A DNA stretch of 64,000 nucleotides. Origin: Pseudoflavonifractor sp. An184. Its GTDB lineage: Bacteria; Bacillota; Clostridia; Oscillospirales; Oscillospiraceae. The stretch covers positions 1 through 64,000 of the forward strand of contig NZ_NFKI01000009.1 in NCBI RefSeq assembly GCF_002160305.1, read 5' to 3'. Below the pieces are notes generated by a model that saw nothing but the letters and a program-made list of their open reading frames with translations, had not been told where the DNA came from and did no database searches. Shown in pieces: positions 8,696-16,632 of the stretch. Numbering within the stretch: position 1 is the first letter of the stretch; the number at the start of each line of letters is the position of its first letter. The position numbers and the translations under genes were made by a program.

Positions 8696-8710
8696 CCGTG
8701 TGGGCCGGCC

Positions 8711-9292
8711 TCAGCGGGAGAACCGGTGCATTTCCGTCAGCAACAGGTCCACCCGCTGGTCGTGGGCCTCCCGGGGCACTTGCGGCTGGAGGACACCCTC
8801 CCGGCACAGGCCCACGGTAAATCCAGGGAACCCGGACAGCCAGCGGTCGTAGTACCCCCCGCCAAACCCCAGGCGGTACCGCTCCCGGTCGTAACACAAG
8901 GCGGGAACCAGGGCCAGCTGGATCTCCTCCCGCGCCAGCAGAGGGGCGCTCTCCGGGGGCTCCCAAATGCCGAAGGAAACCTGTACCATGGGGACCTCCG
9001 GCTGAAACAGGCGGACCTCCATCCCCCGCTCCGGGAGCATCCGGGGCAGGCCCACCCGCTTTCCCTGGGCGGTCAAGGTCCGGACCAGCATCTCCGTCTC
9101 GGGCTCCCGGCCCGGGATTCCCCAGAACAGGAAGAGGCTGTATGCCTCCTTCACCTGGGGCAGAGCCAGGAAGGCCTCAAACAGGGCCTGGTCACTCTCC
9201 CGGAGTTCTTCCGGGGACAGGTCGGACAGCCGGTCACGGACCTGGCGGCGCAGGCGGGCCTTCTCCTCAGCGGTGGTAGAAGATGCGGTCAT
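8711..9292 (-). CDS. 5-formyltetrahydrofolate cyclo-ligase
   Basis: 193 aa. Converts 5-formyl-THF to 5,10-methenyl-THF with ATP, returning the stored folate to the one-carbon pool. Family motifs: basic N-terminus KARLRRQVRDRL, substrate/ATP region LGFGGGYYDRWL near residues 140-152, and PREAHDQRVDLLL near the end. It overlaps the 3' end of the DJ-1/PfpI gene by 26 bases, suggesting translational coupling. glyA, another one-carbon gene, lies about 42 kb away. Confidence 0.93.
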   Translation of the reverse strand: MTASSTTAEEKARLRRQVRDRLSDLSPEELRESDQALFEAFLALPQVKEAYSLFLFWGIPGREPETEMLVRTLTAQGKRVGLPRMLPERGMEVRLFQPEVPMVQVSFGIWEPPESAPLLAREEIQLALVPALCYDRERYRLGFGGGYYDRWLSGFPGFTVGLCREGVLQPQVPREAHDQRVDLLLTEMHRFSR

Positions 9293-9812
9293 TGATGATC
9301 TCAGCCGCCTCCCGGCCCCGGAGGGCCTCCACCAGCTTCAGGCCGAAGTCAAAGGAGGAGCCGCAGGCGTGACCGGTGACGAACTTTCCGTCCAGCACCG
9401 CCCGGGCCTCGGGCAGGACCTGGGCCCTGCCCAGCTGGTCCTGCCGGGTGGGGTAGGAAACCGCCTTGCGGCCGTCCAGCAATCCCCACCGGCCCAGCAG
9501 GATGGGTCCGGCGCACAGGGCGGCCAGCCAGATGTCCCGCCGGGCGGCCTCCTGAATGAGGGCGGACACCCGGCCGTCGTTCCACAGGTTCTCCACGCCG
9601 GCGCCGCCGCCGGGGAAAACCAGCATCTCCGCCTGATCCAGATCCACTTCATCCACCGTCAGATCAGCCTGGACCGTAATGTTGTGGGCCCCGGCGACGG
9701 CGTTTCCGGACAGGGATACCAGGGCCGTCTCCACCTCCGCCTGGCGGAGCAGGTCCGCAGGGACAACCGCCTCCGACTCCTCAAAGCCGGGAGCCAGGAA
9801 TAAATAGACCAT
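9267..9812 (-). CDS. DJ-1/PfpI (ThiJ) family protein
   Basis: 181 aa, strong AAGGAGG ribosome site. A flavodoxin-like alpha/beta protein: FLAPGFEESEAV carries the conserved acidic residue next to the nucleophile pocket, and the nucleophile elbow is AALCAGP (Cys near residue 100), followed by TGHACGSS. Members act in protein deglycation, chaperone or redox roles; the one here cannot be assigned from sequence. It lies between the thymidylate kinase and cyclo-ligase genes in one minus-strand run. Confidence 0.92.
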   Translation of the reverse strand: MVYLFLAPGFEESEAVVPADLLRQAEVETALVSLSGNAVAGAHNITVQADLTVDEVDLDQAEMLVFPGGGAGVENLWNDGRVSALIQEAARRDIWLAALCAGPILLGRWGLLDGRKAVSYPTRQDQLGRAQVLPEARAVLDGKFVTGHACGSSFDFGLKLVEALRGREAAEIINDRIFYHR

Positions 9813-9854
9813 TGAAAGACCTCCTTATTTTTATTCACATGGACGGCCCGGCTG

Positions 9855-10523
9855 TCACAGCAGAGGGGCCGCCAGAGACCAGACTTCTTCCTGAATGCTC
9901 TCCACCGGGCGCAGCGCCCCGGAGGCGTCCACACATGGGATCACCTTCCACCCCAGCAGATCGGCAGCCTGGAGGGCGCTTTCCCGGCAGGAAGCCAAAT
10001 AGGCGGTGTCCAACTCGTGAATATCCGCCTGGGTATGGGTGTCCGCCTCCCGCCGGCGCAGGAGGGCCGCCGCCTGGTCGGTGGGCATGTCCAGATAGAG
10101 GACCAGATCGGGCCGGGGCAGTCCCAGCTTGGTATGCTCAAAATCGTCCAGCCACCGGAGGAACTCCCCCCGCTCCTGAGGGGGGCATTTCACCGTCTGG
10201 TGGACCGCGTTGGAGGTGGTATAGCGGTCGGTGAGGATCAGGCCGCCCCGCTCATAGTACGCCCCCCATACCTTTTTGTAGGAGGCATACCGGTCCACCG
10301 CGTAAAAGGCGGAGGCGGCGTAGGGGTTGACGTCCTCCGGGCGGGGTCCGAACTCCCCATTGAGATACATGCGGATCAGGGCGGAGGAGGGCTCACTGTA
10401 CTGGGGAAAGACCAGCTTTTGAAATTCCCTTCCCGTCTGAGTGACCCGCTGGCAGAGCTTTTGAAATTGGGTGGACTTGCCGGAGCCGTCCGTTCCCTCG
10501 AATACAATCAGCGTTCCGGCCAT
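9855..10523 (-). CDS. tmk: Thymidylate (dTMP) kinase
   Basis: 222 aa from the ATG at 10523, which shares its A with the TGA of the upstream gene (TGATG), so the two are translationally coupled. Phosphorylates dTMP to dTDP. P-loop FEGTDGSGKST at residues 8-18, the DRY-type motif LTDRYTTSNAVHQ near 100, and PDLVLYLDMP near 140. The lid region (RRREADTHTQADIHELD) has the arginines expected of the family. It resembles the somewhat divergent dTMP kinases of Clostridia. Confidence 0.92.
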   Translation of the reverse strand: MAGTLIVFEGTDGSGKSTQFQKLCQRVTQTGREFQKLVFPQYSEPSSALIRMYLNGEFGPRPEDVNPYAASAFYAVDRYASYKKVWGAYYERGGLILTDRYTTSNAVHQTVKCPPQERGEFLRWLDDFEHTKLGLPRPDLVLYLDMPTDQAAALLRRREADTHTQADIHELDTAYLASCRESALQAADLLGWKVIPCVDASGALRPVESIQEEVWSLAAPLL

Positions 10524-11263
10524 CACAGGACCCCCTGGCGGCCCTTGCCGGTCACCCGCCGCCCGGCCGCCTTCACCAGCACCAGGGGCAGCTTGGCCAT
10601 GCGGCCGATGCGCTTGGGCTCCTTTTTCAGGCGGTAGGCCCACTCCAGCCCCGCCTTCTGCCACTTCTCCGGGGCGCGCTCCACGTTGCCGGCAAACACG
10701 TCCAGGGCGCCCCCCAGACCAATGGCCAGCTTGGCCCCGGTGATCAGGCCGAAGCGGGAAATCCACTTCTCCTGCTTGGGCGCCCCCAGGCACACAAACA
10801 GCAGATCAGGCTGGGCCTGTGCCACCTCCCGGGCCACCGGGTCGGAGTCCTTGAAATACCCGTCATGGGTGCCGCACAGGACGATGTTGGGATGGCTCTC
10901 CAAAATGCGGCGGCCCGCCTCCTCAGCCACGCCGGGTTTGGCCCCCAGCAGGTAGAGGCGCCCCCCCATCTCATCCAGCACATCCAGCATGTCGCAGGCA
11001 AAATCAAATCCGGCCACCCTGCCTTTTAAGGGTGTGCCCAAAATCTTGGCGGAATAGACCACCCCGATGCCGTCCGGGAGGACCAGGTCGGCCTGGTTGA
11101 GGATCTTCTGAAACTCCAGATCCTTGTCGGCCGCCAAAATAAACTCCGGGTTCGGCGTAACCGCATAGTGGAACTCCGGAGAGCGGAGCAGAACCGCCCC
11201 CGCCTCCTTGGCCTCCTCCCGGGTGAGGTTGTCAAATTGTATGCCCAAAATATCGGTTTTCAA
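10523..11263 (-). CDS. WecG/TagA/CpsF family glycosyltransferase
   Basis: 246 aa from a TTG at 11263: the ribosome site GGAGG (11272-11276) is 8 bases ahead of it and lies inside the alternative ATG-started reading frame (ATG at 11278), which is therefore unlikely. GT26 family. Motifs: VTPNPEFIL, LVLPDGIGVVY (catalytic acidic residue), LYLLGAKPG, HDGYF and VCLGAPKQEKWI. Such enzymes add ManNAc to lipid-linked GlcNAc in wall teichoic acid or related cell-surface glycans. No other glycan genes flank it; the coupling to tmk is local. Confidence 0.93.
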   Translation of the reverse strand: MKTDILGIQFDNLTREEAKEAGAVLLRSPEFHYAVTPNPEFILAADKDLEFQKILNQADLVLPDGIGVVYSAKILGTPLKGRVAGFDFACDMLDVLDEMGGRLYLLGAKPGVAEEAGRRILESHPNIVLCGTHDGYFKDSDPVAREVAQAQPDLLFVCLGAPKQEKWISRFGLITGAKLAIGLGGALDVFAGNVERAPEKWQKAGLEWAYRLKKEPKRIGRMAKLPLVLVKAAGRRVTGKGRQGVL

Positions 11264-11321
11264 TGGATGTTCCTCCATATTAAAAGTAAATGGGACAGGG
11301 TTAACCCCCTATAAGTACTTC

Positions 11322-11350
11322 ATTGTACCATGGACCACGGAAAAAGTCCA
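11322..11350 (-). promoter_or_regulatory. Sigma-A-type promoter for tagA-like/tmk operon
   Basis: On the minus strand TGGACT (11350-11345), a 17-bp spacer and TACAAT (11327-11322), about 60 bp before the TTG start. Between it and the gene is a GGGTTAACCC palindrome (11299-11308). Confidence 0.6.
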
Positions 11351-11652
11351 TGAAAAAGGTGCAAACACTCCCGGCAGGATTTGAACTTATTGTGTATAAA
11401 TTATCTAAGATGGGAGTCCGGCACAGCCGCCCCGCGCCCTGGTCCGCAGAGCGGCGCGCCGTTCGTCCGCCTCGCTCCGGCCTGCGCTCGAATTCAGCAA
11501 AAAAAGACAGGTCCGGAACCTGTCCCTTAAAACACAGAGGCGAAACGCAGTTTCGCAGAAAGTTCTTTTGCCTCCTTTTCTCCCAAGAAAAGGAGGGGAC
11601 CCGGCGCCCCCGCGCCGGGTCCGGGTCCTGATATGAAAAGGAGATAGAAATT
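11351..11652. repeat. Intergenic region with repeat family 3 copy
   Basis: No gene seen. About 11507-11608 holds a hairpin with arms GACAGGT and ACCTGTC, then GGCGAAAC-GCA-GTTTCGC and a TTCTTTTGCCTCC segment ending in CCTTTTCT...AGAAAAGG. The same three-part layout recurs at 21520-21615, in both cases directly downstream of a minus-strand gene. A GCGCCGGGTCC-type stem (GACCCGGCGCC at 11598, CGCCGGGTC after it) is nearest the ycsI stop and may end that operon. Confidence 0.6.
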
Positions 11653-12474
11653 TTATTTGTGCTTCTGAGCCTCCAGATAATCGTTGAGCTCGGTGTTGAG
11701 AATGTCGGTGATGAACATGTGGCCGGGGGCGTGGGTGATGACGATGGGGGGCTTGGCGTTTTCCACCGCCGCCTGGGGGGTGACGCCGCAGGGCCAGAAC
11801 ACGGGCACCTCGCCCTCCCGGATCTCCACCGGGTCGCCGTAGTCGGGTTTCATCACGTCCATGACGCCCACCTTCTCCGGGTCGCCGATCTGCACCGGAG
11901 CCCCGTGGACGTTGGGCATCTTCACCGTGATGTCATAGGCCACCTGGGCCTGCTCCGGGGTCATGGGGCGCATGGAGCACACCATGGGGCCCTCGAAGGG
12001 GCCGGCCTTCACGGTCTGGATGTTGGTCTTGTACATGGGCACGTTGCAGCCCATCTCAATGTGGCGTACAGGGATGCCGGCGGCCATCAGCGCCTCCTCA
12101 AAGGAAAAGGAGCAGCCGATGAGGAAACCTACGTACCCGTCCTTCCAGTATTCGGAGGCGTCGGTGAGCTCCTTGGTGAACACGCCGTTCTCATACACCC
12201 GGTAGCGGGGGATGTCGGTGACGATGTTGCCGCCCTCCCCCATGGCGTGGGTCTCCGGGGTACCCCGGATGATCTCCAGCACCGGGCAGGGGAAGGGGTT
12301 CTTCTTGGTGTACTCCTCAAAGTCGTCGGCGTACTCGGGGGGCAGAATCACCAGGTTGGCCTGGGCGTAGCCCCGGCACATGCCGGCGGTGGGGAAGTCG
12401 ATGACGCCCTGGCGGATGAGCTCCCGCACCTCAGAGGGCTTTTTGTCAATATAAGGGGTAATGTCAAATGCCAT
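11653..12474 (-). CDS. ycsI: DUF1445 / D-glutamate cyclase-type hydro-lyase (YcsI-like), last gene of 5-oxoprolinase operon
   Basis: 273 aa from the second ATG (12474), which has AGAAGGG 9 bases ahead; the upstream ATG at 12483 abuts the ribosome site. Family features: RELIRQGVIDFPTAG, GYAQANLVILP, FLIGCSFSFEEAL, RHIEMGCNVPMYKTN, FWPCGVTPQ and ITHAPGHMF. In B. subtilis ycsI lies in the same cluster as pxpA, ycsG, pxpB and pxpC. The related mammalian D-glutamate cyclase hydrates 5-oxo-D-proline to D-glutamate, which fits an operon for 5-oxoproline. A GC-rich hairpin lies between pxpC and this gene (12490-12515). Biochemical role here is inferred. Confidence 0.88.
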   Translation of the reverse strand: MAFDITPYIDKKPSEVRELIRQGVIDFPTAGMCRGYAQANLVILPPEYADDFEEYTKKNPFPCPVLEIIRGTPETHAMGEGGNIVTDIPRYRVYENGVFTKELTDASEYWKDGYVGFLIGCSFSFEEALMAAGIPVRHIEMGCNVPMYKTNIQTVKAGPFEGPMVCSMRPMTPEQAQVAYDITVKMPNVHGAPVQIGDPEKVGVMDVMKPDYGDPVEIREGEVPVFWPCGVTPQAAVENAKPPIVITHAPGHMFITDILNTELNDYLEAQKHK

Positions 12475-12531
12475 AGTTACCATCCCTTCTTATCGGATGG
12501 CCCCGCCCCGGCGGGACGGGGCCCGTGTCGG

Positions 12532-13473
12532 TTACATGTCCAGGGACCGGCGCAGAGTGCGCAGGGCGGCCCGCTGGTTGAGCAGGGCCTCCTGGGCGGC
12601 CTGGATGGACACCTTCTCGAACTTCACCTTGTCCCCGGCCTTCAGCTGGCCCAGGAGGCGGAAGTCGGCGGAGATCACGTTGGCGATCTTGGTGTAGCCG
12701 CCGGTGGTCTGCCGGTCGGCCATCATGATGATGGGCTTGCCCTCAGTGGGCACCTGGATGGCCCCGAAGGCGATGCCGTCGGAGATGATGTTGCCGTCGG
12801 TGACGTGCTCGATCACCGGGCCGTCCATGCGGCAGCCCATGCGGTCAAACTCGTTGGTGACGGAGTAGGTCTCCCCTAGGAAGGTGGCAATGCCCTTCTC
12901 GGTGAACGCGTCGTCCTGGGGCCCCATGACCACCCGGATGGTGTACACCGGGCGGGGGATGAACTCGGGGTAGATGTACCGCTCGTTCAGGTTCTTGGGG
13001 GCGCCGGGGGCCCGGAAGCCGATCACGTCGTCCTTCTGGAGCTTCCGGCCCTGGAAGCCGCCGATCTTGGCCTTCATGTAGGTGGAGCGGCTGCCCATGA
13101 CCCGGGGGATGTCCAGGCCGCCGGTGAAGGCGATGTAGGCCCGGCAGCCCGTCTTGGGGGCCTGGAACCGGAGGGTCTGCCCCGCCTGGACCGCGATGGC
13201 CCGGTAGGTGGGCACCGGCTGCCCGTCCAGGGAGGCCATCAGGTCTCCGCCGGTGAGGGCGATGGTGTTGGCCGCGTCAAAGCGCAGCTGGGGGCCCAGC
13301 ATGGTGCACTCCAGCACCGCCTCGTCCTCCGGGTTGCCCACCAGGATGTTGGCGGTGGCCGCCGCCCGGGGGTCCATGACCCCGGAGACGGACACGCCGA
13401 ACTGCTGATAGCCGATGCGGCCCATGTCCTGCACGGTGGTCAGCAGGCCGGGATTCAATACCGTGATACTCAT
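12532..13473 (-). CDS. pxpC: 5-oxoprolinase subunit PxpC (biotin-dependent-carboxyltransferase-like, KipA)
   Basis: 313 aa from the ATG at 13473 (AAAGGAGGG 7 bases ahead), overlapping the pxpB stop by 4 bases. AHS2/KipA family: LNPGLLTTVQDMGRIGYQ, GVSVSGVMDPRA, ANILVGNPEDEAVLE, TGGDLMASLDG, YIAFTGGLD, GSRSTYMKAKIGG, MGPQDDAF, SDGIAFGAIQVP and MADRQTTGGYTKI. With PxpA and PxpB it forms the ATP-dependent enzyme that opens 5-oxoproline (pyroglutamate) to glutamate. Confidence 0.96.
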   Translation of the reverse strand: MSITVLNPGLLTTVQDMGRIGYQQFGVSVSGVMDPRAAATANILVGNPEDEAVLECTMLGPQLRFDAANTIALTGGDLMASLDGQPVPTYRAIAVQAGQTLRFQAPKTGCRAYIAFTGGLDIPRVMGSRSTYMKAKIGGFQGRKLQKDDVIGFRAPGAPKNLNERYIYPEFIPRPVYTIRVVMGPQDDAFTEKGIATFLGETYSVTNEFDRMGCRMDGPVIEHVTDGNIISDGIAFGAIQVPTEGKPIIMMADRQTTGGYTKIANVISADFRLLGQLKAGDKVKFEKVSIQAAQEALLNQRAALRTLRRSLDM

Positions 13474-14207
13474 TGTCCGCCCTCCTTTCTGGGATGGCGC
13501 TTGCACTCATAGGTGCCCGCCGCCTCCTGGGCGGCGATGGCGTCAAACTCCGCCTGGGTGATGGAATAGAACTTGATGTACTCGCCCGCCTTGGGGAGGA
13601 TGGGCTCCGCCCGGTCCGGGTCGTACATGCGCACCGGGGTCTTGCCGATGAGCTGCCAGCCGCCCGGGGAGTCGATGGGGTACACGCCGGTCTGAGAGCC
13701 GGCGATGCCCACTGAGCCGGCGGGGATCTTCACCCGGGGCTGCTTCAGGCGGGGGGTGGCGATCTCGTCGCTCATGCCGCCCAGGTAGGTGAAGCCGGGG
13801 GTAAAGCCCAGCATATAAATGAGGTACTCGGTGGAGGTGTGGATCTTGATGACCTCCTCCGGGGTCTTGTGGTTGTGCTCCGCCACAAAGGCCAGGTCGG
13901 GGCCGGCCTCTCCGCCGTAGAGGACGGGGATCTCCAGCACGTCGCTGGGGGGGATCTGGATGTTGGAGAGCTGTCCCATCAGGCCCTTGAGTTCCTTCAC
14001 CAGCTCGTCATAGAGGATGACGCCGGGGTCGTAGTGGACCATGAGGGAGCGGTAGGTGGGGACCACCTCCACAATGCCGGGGAGCTTGCTCTCCTCCAGG
14101 GCGATGGTGAAGGCGCGGATCTGGGCGTTGATGGCCGGACTGATCTCGTTGCCGAACTCCACCGTCACCGAGGAGTCCCCGGAGAGGAGAAATCTTACAT
14201 CAGCCAT
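13470..14207 (-). CDS. pxpB: 5-oxoprolinase subunit PxpB (KipI family)
   Basis: 245 aa. AHS1/KipI family: FLLSGDSSVTVEFG at the start, YRSLMVHYDP, IPVLYGGEAGPDL, STEYLIYMLGFTPGF, YLGGMS, VKIPAGSVGIAGSQTGVYP and SPGGWQLIGKTP. Works with PxpA and PxpC. The B. subtilis homologue also inhibits the sporulation kinase KinA; that role cannot be read from this sequence. ATGA overlap with pxpC shows tight coupling. Confidence 0.96.
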   Translation of the reverse strand: MADVRFLLSGDSSVTVEFGNEISPAINAQIRAFTIALEESKLPGIVEVVPTYRSLMVHYDPGVILYDELVKELKGLMGQLSNIQIPPSDVLEIPVLYGGEAGPDLAFVAEHNHKTPEEVIKIHTSTEYLIYMLGFTPGFTYLGGMSDEIATPRLKQPRVKIPAGSVGIAGSQTGVYPIDSPGGWQLIGKTPVRMYDPDRAEPILPKAGEYIKFYSITQAEFDAIAAQEAAGTYECKRHPRKEGGQ

Positions 14208-14228
14208 AGAAGGCTCCTTTCTTGTGAG

Positions 14229-14260
14229 GCCCGGCAGGCCAAAGAGATGGCCTGCCGGGC
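14229..14260 (-). promoter_or_regulatory. Intercistronic 12-bp perfect hairpin between ycsG and pxpB
   Basis: GCCCGGCAGGCC (14229-14240), 8-base loop, exact complement (14249-14260), without a T-tract on the minus strand. It lies in the 78-bp gap before pxpB. Likely an mRNA stabiliser, processing site or weak attenuator separating the transporter from the enzyme genes. Confidence 0.6.
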
Positions 14261-14285
14261 GCTGGGATCAAATGTTCACCTGGGA

Positions 14286-15560
14286 TCAGCCGAACAGATT
14301 CAGGATGCCGGGGACGGCCTGGATGCCGGAGTACAGGGAGATGAGCACTACAATGGCTCCCAGAGCGATCAGGGGCATGGGATGCTTGTACTCGGTGCCC
14401 ACGATCCGCTTGCTGCGGCTGGCGATGAGCATGACTCCCAGGGTGATGGGCAGGATCAGGCCGTTGAAGGCGCCGGCGACGATGAGCAGCTGGGCGGCGT
14501 TGCCCACAATGACCATCATCAGGGTGGAGAAGGCGATGAAGCCCACCACGAACTGGCGCTCATACTTGTTGATGAAGGGGTGCAGGGTCTTCAGGAAGGA
14601 GACGGAGGTGAAAGCCGCGCCCACTACGGAGGACACGCCTGCGGAGAACAGGCACAGGCCGAACAGGCGGTAGCCAAAGTCACCGGCGGCCAGACGGAAG
14701 GCCTCGGCGGCGGGGTTGCCGCCGTTGGCGGCGTCGGTGATGATCTGGGCATTCTCAGCCAGCCACTGAGTTCCGCTCATGCAGGTGCCCAGCACCGCCA
14801 GGAACAGCAGGATACGGACAGCGCCGGAGGTGCCGCAGCCCTGGATGACGCTCTTGCGCACGTGGCCCACGTTCTCGGGGCCGGAGATGCCGGCGTCCAG
14901 CAGCCGGTGGGCGCCGGAGAAGGCGATGTAGCCGCCGCAGGAGCCGCCCAGCAGGGTGGTCAGCGCGGTGAAGGCGTTGTTCTCAGGGTTCAGCAGATAG
15001 TCCACCCGGGTCACACCCTTGGCCACCTCACCCAGAGGGGGCTGGGAGATGACGGCCACCACCAGCACGGTGATGAGGATGATGGCGGCCAGGAGGGTGG
15101 CCACCTTATCCATGATGGTCTTGGCGTTCTTGTTGATAAAGATGATGATGCCCAGGCAGCCGGCTACCACCGCACCGATGGTCTGATCCAGGCCGAACAT
15201 GGCGTTGAAGCCCAGAGCCACGCCGCCCACGTTGCCCACGTTGAAGGCCAGGCCGCCGATGGCTACCAGGATGGCGATGACATAGCCCAAGCCGGGCAGC
15301 AGCTTGTTGCACACATCCTGGGCCCGCATCTTGGAGACGGTGACCACCGACCAGATGTTCATCTGAGCGGTGATGTCCATGATAATGGCCATGACAATGA
15401 TCAGGGCCAGGGCCGCCCCGTGCTGGGCGGTGAAGGTAGAGGTCTGGGTCAGAAAGCCGGGGCCGATGGCCGAGGTGGCCATCAGGAAGGCGGCGCCGAA
15501 GAGCACCGAGCGGCTGGGTTTTGCCGCGGGCTGATTCAGGGTGTTAGGTTCCTTGCTCAT
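14286..15560 (-). CDS. ycsG: NRAMP-family transporter (YcsG-like), 5-oxoprolinase operon
   Basis: 424 aa with about 11 membrane segments. The first helix contains SAIGPGFLTQTSTF, equivalent to the NRAMP helix-1 metal-site segment, but with residues unlike the canonical DPGN motif. The YcsG branch is regularly encoded with PxpABC, so transport of 5-oxoproline or a related solute rather than a metal is a reasonable inference. It is second in the operon, 62 bp after pxpA. Confidence 0.88.
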   Translation of the reverse strand: MSKEPNTLNQPAAKPSRSVLFGAAFLMATSAIGPGFLTQTSTFTAQHGAALALIIVMAIIMDITAQMNIWSVVTVSKMRAQDVCNKLLPGLGYVIAILVAIGGLAFNVGNVGGVALGFNAMFGLDQTIGAVVAGCLGIIIFINKNAKTIMDKVATLLAAIILITVLVVAVISQPPLGEVAKGVTRVDYLLNPENNAFTALTTLLGGSCGGYIAFSGAHRLLDAGISGPENVGHVRKSVIQGCGTSGAVRILLFLAVLGTCMSGTQWLAENAQIITDAANGGNPAAEAFRLAAGDFGYRLFGLCLFSAGVSSVVGAAFTSVSFLKTLHPFINKYERQFVVGFIAFSTLMMVIVGNAAQLLIVAGAFNGLILPITLGVMLIASRSKRIVGTEYKHPMPLIALGAIVVLISLYSGIQAVPGILNLFG

Positions 15561-15622
15561 AATGTACCTCCCATGATATGAAATTCAGGGGTCTCTCCTT
15601 ATGTCTGTCTCTCAGTCACACA

Positions 15623-16390
15623 TCACACGATTGCAGACAGAGGGGCGATCTCCACGCCCTGGGCGTTCAGGGCCGCACGGATGTTCTTGACGAACTCCAC
15701 CGCGGAGGGGTTGTCGCCGTGGACGCAGATGGAGTGGGCGTCAATGGACACCTCCTCGCCGGTGATGGCGGTGACCTTGCCCTCGGTGACCATGCGGATG
15801 GTGCGGGCAATGGCCTCGTCCTTGTCGTGGATCACCGCGCCGGGCTGCTTCCGGGGCACCAGGGAGCCGTCCGCCTGATAGGCCCGGTCGGCAAAGACCT
15901 CGCTGGCCACCCGCAGGCCCACCCGCTTGCCGGCCTCCAGCATCTTGCTGCCCGCCAGGCCCATGAGGATGATGTCCTTGTCCACCTCGGCGATGGCCTC
16001 GGCGATGGCCAGGGACAGGTCCATGTCCTTGGCGGCCATGTTGTACAAGGAGCCGTGGGGCTTGCAGTGTTGCAGCTTCACCCCGTGGGCGGCGGTGAAG
16101 GCCATCAGCGCGCCCAGCTGGTACTGGATGTAGGCCTTGACCTCCTTGGGGGAGCACACCATGTTCCGGCGGCCGAAGCCCATGAGGTCGGGGTAGCCGG
16201 GGTGAGCGCCCACCGCCACGCCGGCGGCCTTGGCGGCGGCCACCGTCTTGTCCATCACCAGGGGGTCGCCGGCGTGATAGCCGCAGGCCACATTGGCGGA
16301 GGAGATGTGAGCAATGACCGCCTCATCCAAGCCGATGGTATAGGCGCCGAAGCTCTCACCCAGATCGCTGTTCAGATCTACTTTGTACAT
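15623..16390 (-). CDS. pxpA: 5-oxoprolinase subunit PxpA (LamB/YcsF family)
   Basis: 255 aa. The start [15 protein letters not shown] is the family signature, followed by [34 protein letters not shown]-type [26 protein letters not shown] and [13 protein letters not shown]. First gene of a five-gene operon, 42 bp downstream of a sigma-54 promoter's expected start site. Conserved histidine/aspartate residues of the (beta/alpha)-barrel active site are all visible. Confidence 0.96.
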   Translation of the reverse strand: MYKVDLNSDLGESFGAYTIGLDEAVIAHISSANVACGYHAGDPLVMDKTVAAAKAAGVAVGAHPGYPDLMGFGRRNMVCSPKEVKAYIQYQLGALMAFTAAHGVKLQHCKPHGSLYNMAAKDMDLSLAIAEAIAEVDKDIILMGLAGSKMLEAGKRVGLRVASEVFADRAYQADGSLVPRKQPGAVIHDKDEAIARTIRMVTEGKVTAITGEEVSIDAHSICVHGDNPSAVEFVKNIRAALNAQGVEIAPLSAIV

Positions 16391-16431
16391 ACGGATTGCC
16401 TCCTTGCAAATGATAGTCAGTTCTATTATAT

Positions 16432-16447
16432 TGCAAGCCCCGTGCCA
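16432..16447 (-). promoter_or_regulatory. Sigma-54 (-24/-12) promoter of the pxp operon
   Basis: On the minus strand TGGCACGGGGCTTGCA (16447 to 16432) matches the RpoN consensus TGGCACG-N4-TTGCA at every position. The start of transcription would fall near 16420, about 30 bases before the pxpA ATG. A sigma-54 activator gene lies 190 bp upstream, so the operon needs that activator plus ATP. Confidence 0.92.
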
Positions 16448-16581
16448 ACTTTTCTAATATTCATAAAAAACTGTAAAATATGTCCTGTTTTTTGTGAATT
16501 CCGCCTTTTCTCTACAAATTCTTTTCGTTCCCTTTCATCCCATTCAGTCGTGTATTCACTCTGTGCTGGTAAAGACGGCGA

Positions 16582-16607
16582 GAGGGTGTGCGAAACCGCA
16601 CACCCTC
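16582..16607. promoter_or_regulatory. Perfect 11-bp inverted repeat: activator site or terminator
   Basis: GAGGGTGTGCG-AAAC-CGCACACCCTC. It is centred about 150 bp upstream of the sigma-54 promoter, a usual distance for an enhancer site, and 25 bp downstream of the response-regulator stop codon, where a terminator would also fit. There is no clear T-tract on either side, which slightly favours a protein-binding site. Confidence 0.5.
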
Positions 16608-16632
16608 CCGTGCAAAACTGCACAGCCGCAGT

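Noticed and set aside
13470-14207. PxpB as the KinA inhibitor KipI controlling sporulation
   Set aside because: The complete pxpABC context supports 5-oxoprolinase; the sporulation role is specific knowledge from B. subtilis and cannot be seen here.
14286-15560. YcsG-like protein as a manganese importer
   Set aside because: Although NRAMP-like, the first-helix metal motif is not canonical and the gene sits inside the 5-oxoprolinase operon, so a metal role is not supported.
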